Positions 61,798 through 64,000 of a stretch of 64,000 bases of DNA are shown here, one piece after another. The translations under genes were made by a program, and so were the position numbers. Source of the stretch: JAGVVZ01 sp964372465 (GTDB lineage Archaea > Aenigmatarchaeota > Aenigmatarchaeia > CG10238-14); NCBI GenBank assembly GCA_964372465.1, contig CAYJRA010000001.1:62001-126000 (forward strand). Reading direction: 5' to 3'. The notes under the pieces were generated by a model. That model had not been told where the DNA came from. It ran no database searches and saw only the letters and a list, made by a program, of their open reading frames with translations. Within the stretch, counting starts at the first letter, position 1, and every line of letters starts with the position of its first letter.

Positions 61798-63827
61798 AGT
61801 CCCACGTTTGACGGAATCAATGCCCCGAAAACAAAGAAAATAAACAGCAAAGTTCCTGTGAATATAAGGGCGCCCATAAATAAATTGGTTCCAATGGAAT
61901 ATTGTATCTCCAAATTATCATCACCCCTTTGGATTCTGACGGAAAATATGCTTAATGAGACCAGAACTTCTATCATATACACCCCGACTACAATTGTAAA
62001 CAGTTCCAGCGGCATAACATTTTTCAGCGACAAGAAATCCAAACCACTTACTTCCTGAGTCAAAGTAATTGATTCGAATAATTTGGCAACAAAAATCAAG
62101 ATTCTTATCATTAGAGTTCCCAATCCTACTACCACACCAGCGGCAAGAGGAACCAAAATTGTTGACATCATATTCATCGAGGAAATTATATCTTCTAAAA
62201 TATCTTTTAGATGCTGATCTACAGTTTGAATGCTCTTCAAGTATTTCGAAACAGCAATCAATGTGGAAGCTGCAACAGACATACCTTTCGATGTTGATTC
62301 AACTGTTATCCTCAGAGTATTTTTGATCAAGGCGGATGGATATTCGTTTATCAGACCTACTTCTCTGTTGAATATAGCCTCTTTCAATGTTAAGCCCATT
62401 TGTGTTATTCTATATAAGAGCTTCTCAAAGAACCCGTGTATCTTCTCATTTTTTACCTTTTCACTCACCTTTTCTAGACAATTTTCTAGAGGTTGCCCGG
62501 ATTTTAGAACGGTTCCCAAAAGAAACATAGCATCCCCGAAATCCTTTTCAACACCCTCAATCTCTTCTTTAATCTTTCTGTTTTTGCTGCTTGAAAGATA
62601 AGTGTAGAACACTATGCTTATGACCAACCCCCAGAAGATGCTTAGTGATGCGAATAATTTGTCAGATAGAGTCGTGCTTTCATTCATGTTGAGTAAAGTA
62701 ACCAAACCAAAACTCGAGATTATTAGGAAAAGCATCAACGATATTGGAAATAATGGGATCTCTATTTTACTATTTCCAAAAATAATGGCAGTATTTCCAG
62801 CGGATGATGCTTGGGGATGTTTTGATACATCTGGAACATAAAAACCATACGGCCTCTTTTCTAGTTCATTTTTCATAAGCCACAAAACCAGTATAGGCAA
62901 TATGACATCATAAATGACTATGAGTCCATACGTCTTGAATGAGCCGCCAAGCATGATTGCAATCACAGGAAACAGAATCAAGGTTATCACAGGTAGTAGA
63001 ATGCCTAATGCATGAATGGCAGTGATTGGTGTTTTCAATTCCCTTGAAAACTCTTTCATCCTTTCCAGATTGGATTGCAGAATAAGCTCGACAGCATTAT
63101 CGATAGTCTTATCTCTGTTTACAGGTTCTAACAATGAAGTAGTTAGCATATCCAAAGATCTTGTAAACTCCTCATTCTGAACTTTCCATTTATCTCCAAA
63201 GTATTGCAGCCCTTCTTCCACAGTAGAATATCTTCTAACATGCACATCCCACAGAATTTTCCTTAAATCCTTTCCTATAGGTCCGGGTAAATTCATTGCT
63301 GCGAAAGTTACTGCATTTTCCAGATTTGGCGTGTTCTTCAAACCTATTGCAATATACAGCACAGATAAGACAAGCTCGGACGACGCATCAATTCTGACTT
63401 TTTTTGCATAGAAGTCAGGATATGATAAAAGATAGTAGGAAATACCAAATCCTATAATCAATTCTCCTATAATATATGGCAACATTTTTTGAATTGAGAC
63501 ATTAGGATAGAGCAAGTAAAAAAAACCAGCCACTAAAGATAGCATAACTAATGTTGATAGTACGCCTAAGACAAATATCGAATGAACTGATGACGGTTCA
63601 ACATTGAGGTTGGAAAATCTCAGTTTTTCATATAATCTTTTTTTCTTATCTTCATCAATCTTGACTCTTATTAAACTACCACAAAAGGCACATAGTTTTT
63701 CATACCAATTTCTCTTCTCAGTCTCAGTCCTTATGTATTCTAAAAAATCTTCTGACAACTTTCTTCCTCTGTTATCATCAAAGCTATTATGCAAATCGTC
63801 TAATTCTTTTTCCTTCATTTTTTTCAC
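61794..63827 (-). CDS. FlaJ/TadC-type pilus platform membrane protein, copy 1
   Basis: A 677-residue multi-spanning protein, two T2SSF-like domains: IAIGLKNTPNLENAVTFAAMNLPGPIGKDLRK with RYSTVEEGLQYFGDKWK, and AMFLLGTVLKSGQPLENCLEKV. Colinear with copy 2 (same PYGFYVPDVSKHPQ-like motif between halves) and clearly paralogous. First complete gene of the pilus-like unit. Confidence 0.87.
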   Translation of the reverse strand: MKKMKEKELDDLHNSFDDNRGRKLSEDFLEYIRTETEKRNWYEKLCAFCGSLIRVKIDEDKKKRLYEKLRFSNLNVEPSSVHSIFVLGVLSTLVMLSLVAGFFYLLYPNVSIQKMLPYIIGELIIGFGISYYLLSYPDFYAKKVRIDASSELVLSVLYIAIGLKNTPNLENAVTFAAMNLPGPIGKDLRKILWDVHVRRYSTVEEGLQYFGDKWKVQNEEFTRSLDMLTTSLLEPVNRDKTIDNAVELILQSNLERMKEFSRELKTPITAIHALGILLPVITLILFPVIAIMLGGSFKTYGLIVIYDVILPILVLWLMKNELEKRPYGFYVPDVSKHPQASSAGNTAIIFGNSKIEIPLFPISLMLFLIISSFGLVTLLNMNESTTLSDKLFASLSIFWGLVISIVFYTYLSSSKNRKIKEEIEGVEKDFGDAMFLLGTVLKSGQPLENCLEKVSEKVKNEKIHGFFEKLLYRITQMGLTLKEAIFNREVGLINEYPSALIKNTLRITVESTSKGMSVAASTLIAVSKYLKSIQTVDQHLKDILEDIISSMNMMSTILVPLAAGVVVGLGTLMIRILIFVAKLFESITLTQEVSGLDFLSLKNVMPLELFTIVVGVYMIEVLVSLSIFSVRIQRGDDNLEIQYSIGTNLFMGALIFTGTLLFIFFVFGALIPSNVGL

Positions 63828-64000
63828 TTATGTGATTTTTAAACCATTCATCCCATCTTCTGAAAATTTCTTCAGAATCCAAAACACCATAATCCTTTCT
63901 GACTTCATCGGCAACCATATGGAATATTTCGTTGCCTAGAGAAACTGTATCCGCTTCCAGAATTTCTTTATTGTTCATTTTGTTCGCATAATCTACCATT
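63787..64000 (-). CDS. Unidentified protein, possibly 5' truncated by window
   Basis: At least 70 residues, hydrophilic and helical (VADEVRKDYGVLDSEEIFRRWDEWFKNHI). The visible ATG lies at the window edge, so the gene may begin further out. It overlaps the platform gene by 41 bases. No ATPase motif is seen; a FlaI/TadA-type ATPase could lie beyond the edge. Confidence 0.45.
   Translation of the reverse strand, partial: MVDYANKMNNKEILEADTVSLGNEIFHMVADEVRKDYGVLDSEEIFRRWDEWFKNHISEKNEGKRIRRFA

Noticed and set aside
1..64000. CRISPR arrays, rRNA genes or a transposase
   Set aside because: No regularly spaced repeats, conserved rRNA segments or transposase motifs were seen by reading.

Overview
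This AT-rich window comes from an archaeon. It carries Orc1/Cdc6 with ORB-type origin elements, family-B DNA polymerase, archaeal DnaG, topoisomerase VI, Hel308, Alba, FtsZ, Nop5/fibrillarin, aIF1A, RIO1, aTrm56, SecE/NusG and the archaeal ribosomal stalk operon. Compact overlapping genes, many small Cys-rich proteins, three intron-bearing tRNAs and Thr-rich surface proteins suggest a DPANN-like or other small-genome lineage. No rRNA gene is present, so the phylum cannot be fixed from this sequence.

Layout. Positions 1-6.2 kb: end of a TctA-type permease, then a minus-strand operon orc1/cdc6 - DP1-like subunit - polB. It adjoins an AT-rich intergenic region flanked by inverted ORB elements, which is very likely a replication origin. 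Positions 6.2-16 kb: nuclease, phosphoesterase, CBS, Toprim, DnaG, ThpR-like, AAA+ ATPase, PRC-barrel, a wHTH regulator with its own operator, and Hel308. Positions 16-22 kb: tRNA-Pro, DUF371, TrmI, Nop5, fibrillarin, DHH and HD proteins. Positions 22-29.6 kb: the ftsZ-secE-nusG-L11-L1-L10-L12 block, interrupted by a pilin, SurE and unknown genes. Positions 30.7-32.1 kb: a GC-rich hairpin region and a 1.16-kb inverted-repeat-bounded unit with one gene resembling an HhH-GPD DNA glycosylase. Positions 32-37 kb: Topo VI, a Dim2-like KH protein, RIO1, aIF1A and aTrm56. Positions 37-46.4 kb: surface proteins, tRNA-Thr, an odd PEP-synthase-like protein, lipid and isoprenoid genes, tRNA-Trp and Alba. 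Positions 46.5-64 kb: a large envelope or type IV pilus-like region with two FlaJ/TadC-type membrane platforms, about ten small pilin-like or Cys-rich membrane proteins, a lipoprotein and an M23 endopeptidase.

Most notable is the polymerase operon. The DP1-like small subunit keeps its OB fold, but both phosphoesterase signatures that I can place are lost. Its partner PolB has an intact exonuclease and polymerase plus a C-terminal four-Cys zinc module. This is the architecture of eukaryotic replicative B-family polymerases with their inactivated B subunits. Other oddities are an L11 with a roughly 45-residue Ala/Pro/Lys insertion, an L10 with no acidic tail followed by surE, a gene with two compensating frameshifts, a DHH gene with no ordinary start codon, and a tRNA-Trp with surplus nucleotides before its anticodon stem.
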